Positions 24,190 to 36,029 of a DNA stretch of 64,000 nt are shown piece by piece. Position 1 is the first letter of the stretch. Each line of letters begins with the position of its first letter. Both the position numbers and the translations under genes were made by a program. The stretch is from Zhengitettix transpicula (Eukaryota > Arthropoda > Insecta > Orthoptera > Tetrigidae), in NCBI GenBank assembly GCA_037074705.1, contig CM073595.1:27557501-27621500 (forward strand), written 5' to 3'. The notes below the pieces were generated by a model that made no database searches, was not told the origin of the DNA, and worked only from the letters and a program-made list of their open reading frames with translations.

Positions 24190-24832
24190 CAATAGTGCAT
24201 TAATTAAACAGCTGTAAAATACATGGAATCGTGTTGCATCAGTCCCAACGAACATACCTCCGAATTTCTTCTTATATATACTCCTTTAGTATTGCAGAAT
24301 GTAATTGTCCATCAGTCTTCAGACATTGCGAAAGATTAAATTGATGAAATTCTTAGCTAGATTCAAGATGTAAACAAATAGTCGCCATATTGGAGTCACT
24401 AATATGGCACGAAAATTAACTTACATTTTCCGCAAGGATCGTAAAGTATTTCTTATTGTTTTTTTATTATCATTCGATGGAGTATTGCTGGATAAAATTA
24501 TACTTTTTATTCAATCAAAATATTTCTGCTTTATTTTATTATGAATTGGGAACTATTTACTTTGTTGTGCAGTGTCGTCACGTTTTAACGTCTCTCTCGC
24601 GAGTGCTGTGACGTCATGATTTCTTTACGCGCAGTAATTTAACACAAAATGATCACATGTTTTAATTATAATTCATTCCACCTTTATGCTACAGGTTTCT
24701 TACCCCCAGAGTACCGATTCTCGTTATTTGAAGAATATGTGTACCAATTTTTGTTGTAATCTGTCCACCCGTTAAAATTTGTATAGAAATTAACTTAAAT
24801 ACATACAAATATACATCCTTTTTTATTATATA
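24190..24832 (+). repeat. 0.63-kb repeat, copy 1
   Basis: Alignable in the same orientation with 24971-25597. Shared landmarks are AGTGCATTA at the start, AGTCACTAATATG, TTACATTTTCCGC, TGATCACAT, CCCCCA(G/C)AGTACCGATTCTC and a terminal TATATAGA. It is followed by TAGCTGCGTGCCGGGCG, a boundary like that seen at the ends of some LINE/SINE families. No coding frame. Confidence 0.85.
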
Positions 24833-24970
24833 GACTAGCTGCGTGCCGGGCGTTTCCTGTACACTTATTTATATAAACTCGAAATATTATTGAATTCTAT
24901 ATTAATATTTAGTCAATAAGTTATTTAACCTAAATATGACTGTCCCTAGTTGCGTACATACTTTCCACTG

Positions 24971-25597
24971 ACAGTGCATTATTTTAAAATCTATAATGTA
25001 CATTGAATTTTATTTCATCAAGACCAACAAACATACTTAAATACTAATAGAATACTTAAATATAATCCTTCAGTTTTGCAGGATATAATTTTTTTCAGCC
25101 ATTACGAAAGGTTAAATTGATGAAATTGGTAGCTAGATTGACAATGTAATCAAATAGTCGGCATATTATAGTCACTAATATGACACAAAATATAACTTAC
25201 ATTTTCCGCGAGGTTCGTAAAGTATTTCGTATATTTTTTTTTATAATTCGATGGAATATTAGTGAATAAAATTATACATGTTATTGAATGAAAATATTTC
25301 TGCATTATTTCATTACGGGAAAAGGAACTATTTCCTTTGTTCGTCGCGTAGTAACGTCGCTCTCTCACGTGTTACGTCATAGTATCTTGGCGCGTAGTAA
25401 ATTAACACCCAAATGATCACATTTTCCAGTTATAATTCTTTATACATTTATGATAGGGGTTTCTCACCCCCACAGTACCGATTCTCGTGTTTTGATGAAT
25501 ATGTGTACCAATTTTTGTTGCAATCTGTTTGTATCTGTATCGAAATTAACGTAAATACATACATACATACAAATATACATTCTTTTTTATTATATAG
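24971..25597 (+). repeat. 0.63-kb repeat, copy 2
   Basis: Tandem partner of 24190-24832 with a spacer of about 140 bases. Both copies end in an ACATACAAATATACAT tract and TTTTTTATTATATAGA, which may be the 3' end of a retroposon or of two nested insertions. Confidence 0.85.
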
Positions 25598-25599
25598 AT

Positions 25600-28500
25600 T
25601 GAATGTACTCTGAGAACTGTATAGCGAATTTCACTTTGTCACCGATCGGTTAAAATAATTAAAATTTAACTATACATACCGTTAACTTCGAAACTGAACT
25701 GTCGAATTTCGTGCCTCGAACTTATAACGACACAAATATTTGGAACGCAGCGGAAAACAATTTTCTAAGTTAGGGTTTTAAGCTTAAGTTGTCTGTCTGT
25801 TCGGGTCCATTTGTCTTCCGCCTGGGAACGGAGGCTGCAGGATCATCTGGCTGGGCACAGTCATTAGCACTACGCAACTTTCAATTAATTGCGTGCCATG
25901 GCTTCTTAAACAGCACTTTTATTTATTACGTCCGCGGCAGTTTGATTCTCCGAACATGTGAAACGTGGGCGGGGAATGTGAAACAAATGAAGTTCTCTGT
26001 AAGTGTCCACGAAACTAATTCCGACACGTAAATCATACGACGTCCCGACGTTTCAATGGTTGGGACATTTCAAGCAGGTAGAACTTATCTTACAACATTT
26101 AGAATGCCAAATGATGTGTTCTGCGACGTGATTTTAAGGTAATCTTGATATTTCCCCCTATATATTTTTAAAAATACGTAATCAATTTTTTTATCACTAG
26201 AAATTCTGTCAGTTTTAACCCAATTAATTACGAGGACATGAATTGACTTCAATTAACTCACGAAATTTCCTAGCGATTTCACTCAAATCTATTTTGATAG
26301 TAAAGCATTTAAATAATAATCAACTTTATATTAAGTACATATCGTTTCAAATAAAAATTTGAAAAAAAATATATTATTGGTATGGATTACCGGATTTTTT
26401 TGTAGCTGAATCAATATTCAGTTTAATGGTACAGAAAATTATACGTGACAAACGTTTTATTTGGTATGAGATGGTGACAATAATTTAGAAATTTTATATT
26501 TGTGCTCGACTTCAACAGAGACTTTTTTTTTCTTGAAGATGGATTTAATTTGGATAAAATACCATCAACATAGCTCCTCATTTGAGAACTGAAATTTCTG
26601 GTGTTCGTTCATTATTGGAGACGCATTGGTAAATTTGTTTTCAGTCATTTTTATTCAATCTTTCAGGAAAATATCAGCACTACTTGAATTACTGCAGTCT
26701 TTGTTATCCATTTTCTTTTGATCGTCCGAAAAGGTTACATTTTTTAAGGCAAATCTGTACTGATTGTAACATTTATCGATTTCTAACTTTGTGGAATGTT
26801 TCCCAATCAAATTCTTTTATTATTCCACTTCATAGTTACAGGTGAAGTGTAATTGACTAAGACTTTCAGAACTTTTTCAAATTAAACCTGAAAGTACCAG
26901 ATTTTCCCTTGCATTTAAACTATTTATATATCATATTTATAAATTGATTATCATAAAGTATTCCTTGTAACAGATACGGCTCTCTTTAAACTTAAAGTAA
27001 TTTAAATACTTATCGGTACTTAAATACGCACGTTACTAATTATTTTCTACTGTGATTGAAAGAAATTCCCTCCATTTTAGGACACGAAATTTTTTATCGC
27101 AGATATGACAATATCAAGGAATATAGATTTCAACTGTGCATATTTTTAACTATTGACTGTGATTTCAAATATCTCTGAGAACCACTTTTCTGATTTTTCA
27201 CAAAACTGGTTTTCAATTTTACTGATATTTTTATGCGATACATTTGAATAATAAAGGTCGTTTAATCTGTGTTTTTGGCGTTATATTTTCAACACACGTT
27301 TCTAAATTATCAGAAAAATATGACCAGATAATAAAAATCGGAATCGTGGTTTCGAAACATTTTTATCCAAGCGGTTCTAACTGTACAAAATAATTTTACG
27401 TGGCTGTTCGTAAAAAAAAATGTAACATAAATGCGCTTGAATTTACGTGTATTTCTGGCTTAAAATTATGTCCACGTCTTATCAATATGAATCATAATTA
27501 TATTATTATTTAGATTTGAGTTAAGTCTTATTGCCTCATTAGAAATATAATCGTGAATATTAATTACATAATAATACTTAAAAATATATTGAATTTTTTT
27601 TTAAAGTTTTAACATCTATTGGACTTTAAAAATTTAACACCAGTTAGTTTTTATAATTTATTATTCACGATTAAGGCAAAGAATTTGTTACGAAAATATA
27701 AAAGTTAAAATTTATTTTTCTTATAATCAGCGTTCAAAATTAATATTTCTTGGGCTGAACTACCTGTGGTCGGTTTACGTCGATCTGCAGGCAATTTCCT
27801 AGAATTTGACGGCTGACGGAACAGCAACAGAACTGACCGAGATACCCCGCAGATAAAACTTAACGTGTCTCTCATTACACCATTCTTAATTTCAAGTAAA
27901 GTTCACTCTCTAGCTGTACTGTTTCTAACCATTCACGGTTTCTCTCTCCGGCTATCCACACACAATTTGCGACTGTCCATTGTTGACCACTAAATTCCCA
28001 TCTTCCGAAGGTTATGCCCGATAGCTTCACGCAGCCTTGGGAAACGTTTAATCACACGTATCGAGTCCAATTCTTCTATGCCGGAAAATTTTGTTTTAGA
28101 ACGTTTGTTGTTATTTTTACAATCTGTCACGAACAACATTTTTACAGATTTAATTTGCTTTATTATTATGTTATATGAAAGTGAAGGAGACTGTGAATTG
28201 TGTGAGAAAGCCAAGTGTGAATTAGTATGCTTGTTGCAGGAACGATTGTGACGCTTGTAACACATCAAGGAAAGACCTGAATAACACGCGATATCATAAT
28301 AACGCATTCGTCCTAAATTTCAGCTAACCTAACTATAATGTGCCGTGCAATATTCCTGTGGGTGACGTCTACGTTCTTAAGCAAAAGAAAGAAAATAACG
28401 GAAACACGTGAGAAAGAAAGTAGCTGGATTGTAGCTAAATGCGGCCCAGAGTTCTGTCTGCAACGTTAGTGTTTTGAAGTGTTATTTGTGTAATCTAGTG

Positions 28501-28830
28501 ACAGTGAAATGAAGTTTATATTACAACTAGGCCTAATAATTCATATCCATACTTTATATATAAGATTTCTGTAATGTGCTGTAATACTAACCATTTTTTT
28601 TTATATAGAATTGCTCCCATTTTATGTATTTTCAAATATGTACTTTTGCATATCTTCATATTACTATTTATGTATAGTTCTGAGTATCTATTGTATTTAT
28701 TTTCATCTTATTCTACTCGTATTTATAATAAATATGAATTTGACTTGTCTTATTTCCTCAGCAGGAACTAATAAATCAAGTTTAATCTAATTTATTCTCC
28801 AGTAAGGCACATAGTGCTTAGTACTTTGTA
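25600..28830. other. no recognised gene
   Basis: AT-rich apart from 25780-26060 and 27760-28330, which are richer in G+C. The minus-strand frame 27990-28307 (105 codons) has no recognisable domain. A decayed hammerhead-like motif is at 26045-26080. Confidence 0.5.
26045..26080 (-). repeat. decayed hammerhead-like motif
   Basis: Minus strand CTTGAAATGTCCCAACC then GAAACGTCGGG. The order is kept, the stem and core are not. Confidence 0.3.
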
Positions 28831-28834
28831 AATA

Positions 28835-29050
28835 GGAGGCGATTTTTGACCTTGAAACTCTTCATTGCGCCGACGCATCAATTCGCGCGACATTGTCCAC
28901 GCAGCTGCAGTAAGCGTTTGTTGTCATTCATTATTGACGATGAGGCAACGTTCGTTTCTCCTCTCAATCGCTGACAGCCAAAACGAACTCCTTTTGAAAC
29001 AGACTATAGTTGCCCGTACTCGTCGTCGGTACTCCATAAAGTTAGTTATC
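28835..29050 (+). repeat. ORF-like dispersed repeat, copy 1
   Basis: About 200 bases starting GGAGGCGATT and ending near TATAGTTGCCCGTACTCG, inverted with respect to 53405-53643. A 65-codon frame (28865-29062) and the equivalent 71-codon frame of the other copy share HSLLTM-x-QR and KxTIVA. The protein is not one I recognise. It may be an old coding piece of a transposon or a processed gene fragment. Confidence 0.65.
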
Positions 29051-29059
29051 CGTAGACAA

Positions 29060-30360
29060 TAACTGAAATGTGTTTGCTGTATTCTCTAACCCTATACTAT
29101 TTACTTGATGTTACGCCAAATACTGGGTTGTACCTTGAGGAAGGGGAAATATAAAAATGAATATTCATTGATATCTCTCTTCGAGCTCATCCCTTTCAAA
29201 CTGGCTGACAGCCACGTTATGTAGGTCAGGAAACAATTACCATAAATTTCGTGCTGAGAGTGTCAGCTGCGGCTTCCGTTCCGATAGGTTTTATTCTTCC
29301 AGATATTGAGTTAGAAAGTCGGCAGAAGGGGAGGGGAAGGACAATATAAGATACAATAGTGACAAAGGGTGCAAGAAAGAAAGGCCGCAGAGTGGCCAAC
29401 CTAGCCAAACAATGGCCAATTAATCTTTAGCGGTGAATAGAGGAAAATAGTAAAAAGAATACAATGGAATAGTGCAGCATTGTTGTTAAGTGCAGCGTTG
29501 CGTTGCTTACCGGGTCCGGGCTCTGCAGTTTTACATACAAATTTAAACTGAACCCTGAAAGGCGTCGAAAACGTGAGGTGCAGCGATTACTGTTTGATTA
29601 TCTACTTCGAATATGTACGATTATACTATATTTCAAGGATCTTTCATTATCTAATTCCTCCACATGTTTACAAAATATTTCATAACTTACAAATAAGTTG
29701 TAACCAACAGATAATTGACAAGTTTCTTTCAACTAGGTCGTGAAATCCCTATAGGACTTGGGTTATAATGAATAGATTCATTCAGGAGAAACAAAGTTTC
29801 AAGAATGTGGATAGTGTCAAAAATTTTCCATTACACCTATAATTAATAACTTAATTTACAAAAAAATATTATGTATGATAAGTCAGCAATTTTATTTATG
29901 TCGGAATTTTAATAAATGATTACAGAAATTCATATTCACCAATACTTATGTAAGTAATGTTATTTACCTTTTTTCTGTTCTATATGATTATATTATAAAT
30001 AATTATGTTGAAAAAATTTCTTTGATATTTACACTTTTATTAAAAGATTTACTACTGAAGAGGTCCTAAACTTTAGCGACGAAATGTAATGTTTTTCTAA
30101 TATTTTAAACTGCTCTTCGCAAATCTATGAATAGTTATCTGTTGTTATTTAATATAATAAAATAATATATTAAATACTTTGTATAGAATGATTAAAAATA
30201 CATTTTTAGTTATAAAATCAATATTATTGTTAAAATTGCCCTCCAAAAAATTTCAAGTCTACTAATAGTTGATGCGTTTACACAATATTATTAAGAAGTC
30301 GATTTATAAATACGATGACTTTCCAAAACCTCGTTTACAGAGGAGTGGCTGAGTAGAAAT
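29060..30360. other. no recognised gene
   Basis: Unique sequence; 29200-29560 is richer in G+C. No supported frame. One hammerhead-like motif lies at 30050-30090. Confidence 0.5.
30050..30090 (+). repeat. hammerhead-like motif
   Basis: CTGAAGA (30055-30061), extra G, GTC/GAC base of helix II (the rest mismatched), GAAATG. No inverted partner was found. Confidence 0.35.
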
Positions 30361-30419
30361 ATTTTATAACTAAATAATCGGCCTTGAGTCAAAAAATTAT
30401 ATATTAACAACAAATTAAA

Positions 30420-30470
30420 AGTATGGGCGTTTCGTCCTTGTAGTTAGGACCTCTTCAGTTTTAATAATTT
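30420..30470 (-). ncRNA. hammerhead-like motif, well preserved
   Basis: Minus strand CTGAAGA (30452-30458), extra G, perfect stem GTCCT/AGGAC with a 7-base loop, GAAACGCC. An ATTAAAA stretch before the core is complementary to TTTTAAT further out, allowing a distal helix I. Confidence 0.55.
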
Positions 30471-30689
30471 CGTATAAAAATTTATATTCAACATTTTTTA
30501 ATATGTATATATCTCACATATATATAAATATATATATATTTATAAATTATGTGTATATATAATATATATTTTTACATATATGTAATATATTTTTTATATG
30601 ATTTACACGTGAAATTCCTAAACTTGATACGGAAAATTTTGAGGCAAACACCTTGCCTCAAATTTTATGATTTGTATATATGAAATTAT

Positions 30690-30730
30690 TAAACCTGAAG
30701 AGTTCCTAAAACAAGGACGAAACGTCGGTA
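30690..30730 (+). ncRNA. hammerhead-like motif
   Basis: CTGAAGA (30695-30701), extra G, TTCCT/AGGAC (four of five pairs), GAAACGTCGGTA. Right arm of the 30.4-30.8 kb foldback. Confidence 0.45.
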
Positions 30731-30892
30731 TATTTAATTTTTTGGTAATAAAAATTTTCTGAACAATGGCCGTTTATTTATTTATAACATTATAAATGTC
30801 ATATATTTTTTATCATTATTATAAATCAATTTTTATAAATAAGCAATATGTCAGACAAATTTATTAATTAATTAATATAAACAAATCAGTAC

Positions 30893-30935
30893 ATACGACG
30901 TTTCACCCACAATTTTAAACCTTTTTCATGTAAAC
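30893..30935 (-). repeat. decayed hammerhead-like motif
   Basis: Minus strand ATGAAAA ... GGTGAAACGTCGTATG. The core is mutated and the stem lost. Confidence 0.3.
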
Positions 30936-31079
30936 AGGTAATGTGATATTTAGTATGTATGTATATACATCAAATATGCTAAATTATATAAAAAAATTGA
31001 ATTTAGAGCCACTAGCTGCGTCCTTCTAATTTAGCATATAGATTTATATGCATACATTCAAAATTTTACATTACGTGTG

Positions 31080-31120
31080 ATCCTGAATAAGTTCCAAAAT
31101 TGTGGACGAATCGTCGTATG
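31080..31120 (+). repeat. hammerhead-like motif, mutated core
   Basis: CTGAATA, extra A, GTTC/GGAC pairing with one wobble, then GAATCGTCGTATG (GAATC for GAAAC). Confidence 0.35.
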
Positions 31121-31446
31121 AACTGATTTTTTTTTGGTTTAATCAATTAATAAATATTTCAGACATAGTTGTTGAATTGTTTATTTATTTATCATATAAT
31201 AATTGTCACATTATATTAAATAATTTCACTTTACAGTGCAACTGGAGTGTTATGCGGAAGTTTGTTAAATTTGTAATATGGAGCAGAAGAATTCAATATT
31301 TTTAACATAAAAACATTGGAACAAGTATCAGTTTTAAAAGAGATTTAGAGATCATTCTCGAGATTTTTTTTGGGTGACTATCTGAAAAATATCTTATCAT
31401 GAAATCGAGTTTCGAGTGATTTTTTTATATTGCTACCTGTACTCAG

Positions 31447-31701
31447 TCATATTTCCAGGTGCAATGGAACAATTATTCTCGGAGCCGCGACTTCTTTATC
31501 AATGTATTTCCTCTTGTCTCCTGAAAGGCTAATATTAGAAGTTAAGTGGTCGAGAACAGTCCCTAACCCCTCCTCGGCGGTGAAATTCCAGACCGATTCT
31601 ATTAGTTCAAAGTACGCTTTATCTGCCCCCATCGTGTGTCTGAAAATGCGTAAATTTTTAGCGAGTTCACGCATGTCAGTAGGTGATGCGTCAGCTGACA
31701 T
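31447..31701 (-). CDS. possible small coding frame, unidentified
   Basis: An 84-codon frame starting ATG in the context CAACATGTC and ending TGA. It is noticeably richer in G+C than its surroundings, with an ordinary protein-like composition (MRELAKNLRIFRHTMG; FTAEEGLGTVLDHL). It is acidic and leucine-rich with no signal peptide or membrane segment. I do not recognise a family. A CAGGTAGC splice-donor-like site lies just beyond the stop. A second unrelated frame, 31759-31950 on the same strand, lies upstream in the same GC-richer block. It could be a terminal exon, a chance frame, or an old element. Low confidence. Confidence 0.2.
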   Translation of the reverse strand: MSADASPTDMRELAKNLRIFRHTMGADKAYFELIESVWNFTAEEGLGTVLDHLTSNISLSGDKRKYIDKEVAAPRIIVPLHLEI

Positions 31702-31959
31702 GTTGCGTCCATTCTCTCTCTTTTGTCGCCCTTTGCTTTATTTAAAGGATTTTTATCTTCATGTTAGCATCGTGTTATAATGATTCCCATGCCTTTGTGT
31801 CACTTTAGGTTCCTTTTTTGTCACGGGTGTGGAGAAGCCGGCCGTGAAATAACCTGGCGAAGGACGAAACCCAAGCTTCCCTCGCACCACGCTCTTATCC
31901 TCTAAATAAGGCAATTCGAAATCAAGCCAAAAACTAAGGACTTTACGCACTATTCGGAC

Positions 31960-32690
31960 GCCGAAAGAAATGTCCGAGGCCGTTAATTCACCTCAGCGAT
32001 GTTTTAAAACGATAAATAATCTTACAACACGTTAATGAATACGCTTTTCGTTACATTATGCAATTTATGTATTGCTAAAATAATTTATACAATACTGGCT
32101 GTGTGAGCCGGTCGTTCCCGTAGAAGAAAAATATTTTGTAAGGAAAGTGTTATTAATCCGATGCAGTTATCCGTATCCAATAATTCAAATGACAATAAAA
32201 AGCAGTACGTAAGACGTGCGATAAATCCAATAGTAAGAAGACGACAAGTAAAAATAATTGTGTAATCCTGTGATCGTGATTCTTTTCCTGTAGTGGAGGA
32301 GAATCATTCATTCCACTATTAGTCAGGAAGTTGACCCCGTAACTTCATTATTCTCTACTTATTATTACCACATTTTCATATGCTTTCCAATTTCGTCCAA
32401 TGTTCAGCACTGGATACAGAACTGGATTTATTATTTAATTCACTGCATCACTTAAAATTCACACAAGTCACACGCAAGATATCCGTTTTTTTGAGTGTCA
32501 TTAAGACAAAGCAACCATCAATTCAAAACATTAATTTGATTGTGAAAATGGCAGAAATACATCAGAAATGGTTCATATTAAATCCAACATCAATGCCATT
32601 AACGTATAAACTGATACAACAATGTACCATTGTTTGGCTAACTTCATTGCTTTTCATAAGTAACGCAGCCAATAAATCAGGAAAAATTAT
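31960..32690. other. no recognised gene
   Basis: AT-rich. A segment near 32085-32200 (GGCTGTGTGAGCCGGTCG, then AAGGAAAGTGTTATTAATCC) is faintly repeated near 33466-33615. The 105-codon plus frame at 32380-32697 has no domain. Confidence 0.45.
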
Positions 32691-32721
32691 TAAATAATTA
32701 AACTAGAAATTCGTTATGGAT

Positions 32722-32760
32722 ACCACGTTTCGTCCACAATTTTGGGACTTCTTCACATAT
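32722..32760 (-). ncRNA. hammerhead-like motif
   Basis: Minus strand GTGAAGA (first core base changed), extra A, GTCCC/TGGAC (four of five pairs), GAAACGTGGTA. Confidence 0.4.
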
Positions 32761-32885
32761 TCAGTTAAAATGCAGTTTTGAATGTATGCTAAATTAGAAG
32801 AAACATTAATGAATGTTTCAAATTCATCTTTATTCTGATTTATCGTGCACATATTTGTGCATACATTCAAAACTGTATTTTACAT

Positions 32886-32925
32886 GAGCACCTGAAGAAG
32901 TCCCAAAATTGTGAACGAAACAAAA
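32886..32925 (+). repeat. hammerhead-like motif, decayed stem
   Basis: CTGAAGA (32892-32898), extra A, GTCCC/TGAAC (three of five pairs), GAAACAAAA. Confidence 0.35.
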
Positions 32926-33054
32926 ATTTTCTGACATATTTAATTGTCATATTATGTTAAATATAATCTTTTATATTATATTAATTATATTATATTAATA
33001 ATGCAGACAATAAATCAGGAAAAATTATTGAATAATTAAACAAGAAATTTGTTT

Positions 33055-33100
33055 GAATACAACGTTTCGTCATTTTGGGACATCTTCAGCCAATCATGTA
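33055..33100 (-). repeat. hammerhead-like motif, shortened stem
   Basis: Minus strand CTGAAGA (33083-33089), extra T, GTC/GAC only, GAAACGTTGTATTC. A few loop/stem bases are deleted. Confidence 0.4.
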
Positions 33101-33234
33101 AAATACTGTTTTGAATGTATGCATATATATATGTACATGCTAAATTATAATAAATATTAATTACTATCAAATACATCTTTCTTATAGTTTATCGTGTACA
33201 TATATGTGCATACATTCAATAGTGAATATTACCT

Positions 33235-33275
33235 GAATAGCTGAAAAGGTCCCAAAATTGTGGACGAAACGAAAA
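33235..33275 (+). repeat. hammerhead-like motif, mutated core
   Basis: CTGAAAA (conserved G of the core changed to A), extra G, GTCCC/TGGAC (four of five pairs), GAAACGAAAA. Confidence 0.4.
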
Positions 33276-33310
33276 TTGTCTGACGTATTGTCTGCATTGT
33301 TTATTTATTT

Positions 33311-35650
33311 ATTAAAATATAACTTTCTGAATATATTAAATTGATATATTTTATATTATCTTTTTTTACCTTTGCTTTTGAGTTTGTCATCAGGTTTATG
33401 CGGTATGAGTTTTTTAAACGCCTGACAAAACCTTATATGGTATTTATTTTATCACTTAAGTTTGCCTGTTAATTGGCTACCACTTTATCTAATTAGCATA
33501 CGTTTTACTCGGACGTTTTGTATTATCATAAAAGTTATATCGTTTATATTCTTAAAGGAAATGTCATTAATCCAAAGATAATTCAGTTATCAGTCTGCAA
33601 TAATTTAAATATGTTTTAACCTTCCTCAAGTGATAAAGAACAATAATTAGAATACTTTTGTGAATCAGTATAATGCTATTATATATAAAGGATCACAGGA
33701 GTTTTTTGGTCGTTCTCCCAATAGTTAAAATTATTTTCCCTGCACAGTGTTGCTTTTTAAAAATATTCTATTTGATAGCTTTAAATTTGTTGCTTATTAA
33801 TTTCTGTTATTTTCCTACTTATTTGTCTACTTATTGTCTTATTTTCTGTTTAATTTCATTCTGCTCTTTTCTTTGTTTCATGTCCGGGTTGGAGTTTCCA
33901 CGGAAGTTCTGATCGTCCAGCAACGAGAAGTGACTCGCCAGTCGTTTGTGTGTCGTTATTTTAGTTACTCTGTACTATCTCCTGTATTGTGTAATTGTAC
34001 ACATTTATTTTGGTCAATGTCTGTATTTTTATTTAAGGAATTAATATGAATTGTAAAGGTAACCAGTAAGAATTAACGTTTTTAAGTGAAATTTCTATGT
34101 TCCAATTATTTAAGTGTATATTTCAAATTTCCGTGAATCGTAAAATTTATAATGTTAACAATTTGTAATTTCATGTCACGATGTAACCTGTTTCCACAAC
34201 CAAGAACTAATTCAATTAATAAAACAGCTACCTCCAAATTCATGATATGAAATTCGGTAGACTATATAGACTATTTTTATCTACATATTAATAATAGTCA
34301 TTAGATCCTGTATAGAAGCCATGGAATTTGTCAAGGTATACATTTTTTTTAAATTTGCTATGTATGTAATTTCAAATGTAGTCATATTAAATGCTATTGC
34401 TACATTGTACAAAATCATTTCTTTTTATTATAAATTAACCAGAGATCGGTTTACAATAATTTGAATTGAAATATTAATGTGTTATAAAATACACTTTGAC
34501 CGGTTATTTATGGTCATATAATATTAATATTATTCATGACATTATGCATTTAGATCAGAAAACAGGTATAAAACTATTTTAAAAAATCCAGCCGTTGTTT
34601 TTAATTTTCCCGACAGAATACCTAAATGTTATTTCTGTTCTATATGGCGGTATTTTATTTTATTTTGTCATTGAATTCGTCTGCAAAACTTTTCTCTTGA
34701 AATATTCCCGTATCACTTTGTATTTATTATAACTGGACTACAAATGGCCGTCATCACGGTGGTAGCTATATAACTTATTTACTAATGTAAACTTAACATA
34801 AAGTTCAATTCAAAGAGGAAAAAGTAGAAAATCCCTCAGTTAGAAAATACAAATTAAATTAAGTGAAATAATTACAGCTGACTGATATGAAATTTAGGTT
34901 CGACACTCGCCAGAGTAAATTTACTAAATACAATTGCCTGTTTGTTTGTGTGTACGTATATATGCTCGTTATACAAATATACACGAGCGGAGTTAATTCG
35001 ACCAAATTGTTCAATTCCTATTTAGCAATGATAATTTACCCGAGTCTGGATTTCACAGTATTCTTGGAAGTCTCCCATCAAAGTTTATAAACAGAAAGCA
35101 TAAACAGATATTACTGACAATCTTTTTTTTTTCCCCCAATAAGCTGAATGAACTCTGTTAACGATCTGTCAGCATAAAGACAAACGCCTGCCTGTCTTTG
35201 AATACCTATATTCCTACAAATATACGTTAAACGTGATGCATCAGCACATTTTTAATGCAGATATTAACCGAAGCAATTTAAAATTGATCACCTGATAAAA
35301 ATCCGGATGTAGTGATTTCATGAGTAATTAAAAGTATTTATTGGCATCTTTTTTTTATTTATCTAATTTATCAGAATTCTCCGCATAACAAGGAAAATTT
35401 TACTACAAGTTTACATGTAATCACTCAGATTCCATACTGGATCTTATATACATAGATATATACACATTCAAACCTAAGTATATAGATGTATATAAATGAA
35501 CTACTCAAGGAAGGGAAAAAAATAGTAATACATGTTTAATGAATAATTTAAATATGATACAGATATTGTATTCGAAAATTTAAATAGATATGTATGAGGA
35601 TTAAAGCCTTCCGCGGGCAGGGGTTGGGGTTAAAAATTATTCGTATAAAA
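33311..35650. other. no recognised gene
   Basis: AT-rich. 34936-35020 (TGTTTGTGTGT ... ACACGAGCGGAGTTAATTCGACC) is faintly similar to 6580-6660, which suggests an old dispersed repeat. No supported frame. Confidence 0.45.
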
Positions 35651-35654
35651 TATA

Positions 35655-36010
35655 GTAATTTCACAATAAATAAATATAATGGTGAAACAGTCAGAAAAGG
35701 TTTATTAAGTACCAAAACGCAGGGCACGGAAGGAAAATATATTGAAAATTCAGTTATACAATATTAAATAATTTCTGTAATCTAGTCAATGAATATTGTG
35801 TAAGTAAATTCAGTCAAATCTAGCTGAATATTCGAGATATTTGAAGAAATTTTAGATTACAGTATAAAGGTCTCTAAATATAATTTCATTGGTCACCTAA
35901 TGAAGTCCCAAATTAGTAACGAAACGTATTGTTCTAATTGTATCAATTACGTTGTTAATGAATAAACATTTTCTGACCGTTTGGCCATTGTATTTATTTG
36001 TTGTGTCATT
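35655..36010. mobile_element. foldback element, one motif retained
   Basis: GTCAGAAAAGGTTTATTAA (about 35690) is mirrored by AATAAACATTTTCTGAC (about 35962). The right motif is at 35890-35935. The left motif is no longer recognisable. Confidence 0.55.
35890..35935 (+). repeat. decayed hammerhead-like motif
   Basis: CTAATGA, extra A, GTCCC, AAATTAG, then AACGAAACGTATTG. The core G is changed and the stem is reduced. Confidence 0.35.
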
Positions 36011-36029
36011 ATAGTAGGATAAAGTAATA

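Larger units (their letters stand above)
30370..30800. mobile_element. foldback element with paired motifs
   Basis: CGGCCTTGAGTCAAAAAATTAT (left) is mirrored by TTTTCTGAACAATGGCCG (right). The inner arms carry the outward-pointing motifs, then AATTATTAAA, and a GAGGCAA...TTGCCTC palindrome at 30641-30660. The centre is (TA)-rich. Same family as 11938-12425. Confidence 0.75.
30870..31170. mobile_element. foldback element with decayed motifs
   Basis: AATTAATATAAACAAATCAGTACATACGACG on the left is mirrored on the right by CGTCGTATGAACTG and TTAATCAATTAATAA. The inner arms carry AACATG/CATACATTC-type sequence shared with the 32.7-33.3 kb elements. Confidence 0.65.
32690..32945. mobile_element. 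foldback element with paired motifs
   Basis: A minus-strand motif at left and a plus-strand motif at right, separated by about 130 bases. The inner arms are mirrored: AAAATGCAGTTTTGAATGTATG against CATACATTCAAAACTGTATTTTA. Confidence 0.75.
33000..33310. mobile_element. foldback element with paired motifs
   Basis: Same family and layout as 32690-32945: GAATGTATGCATATATATGTACATGCTAA-type inner arms mirrored, with outward-pointing motifs. The two elements lie head to tail within 700 bases. Confidence 0.75.
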
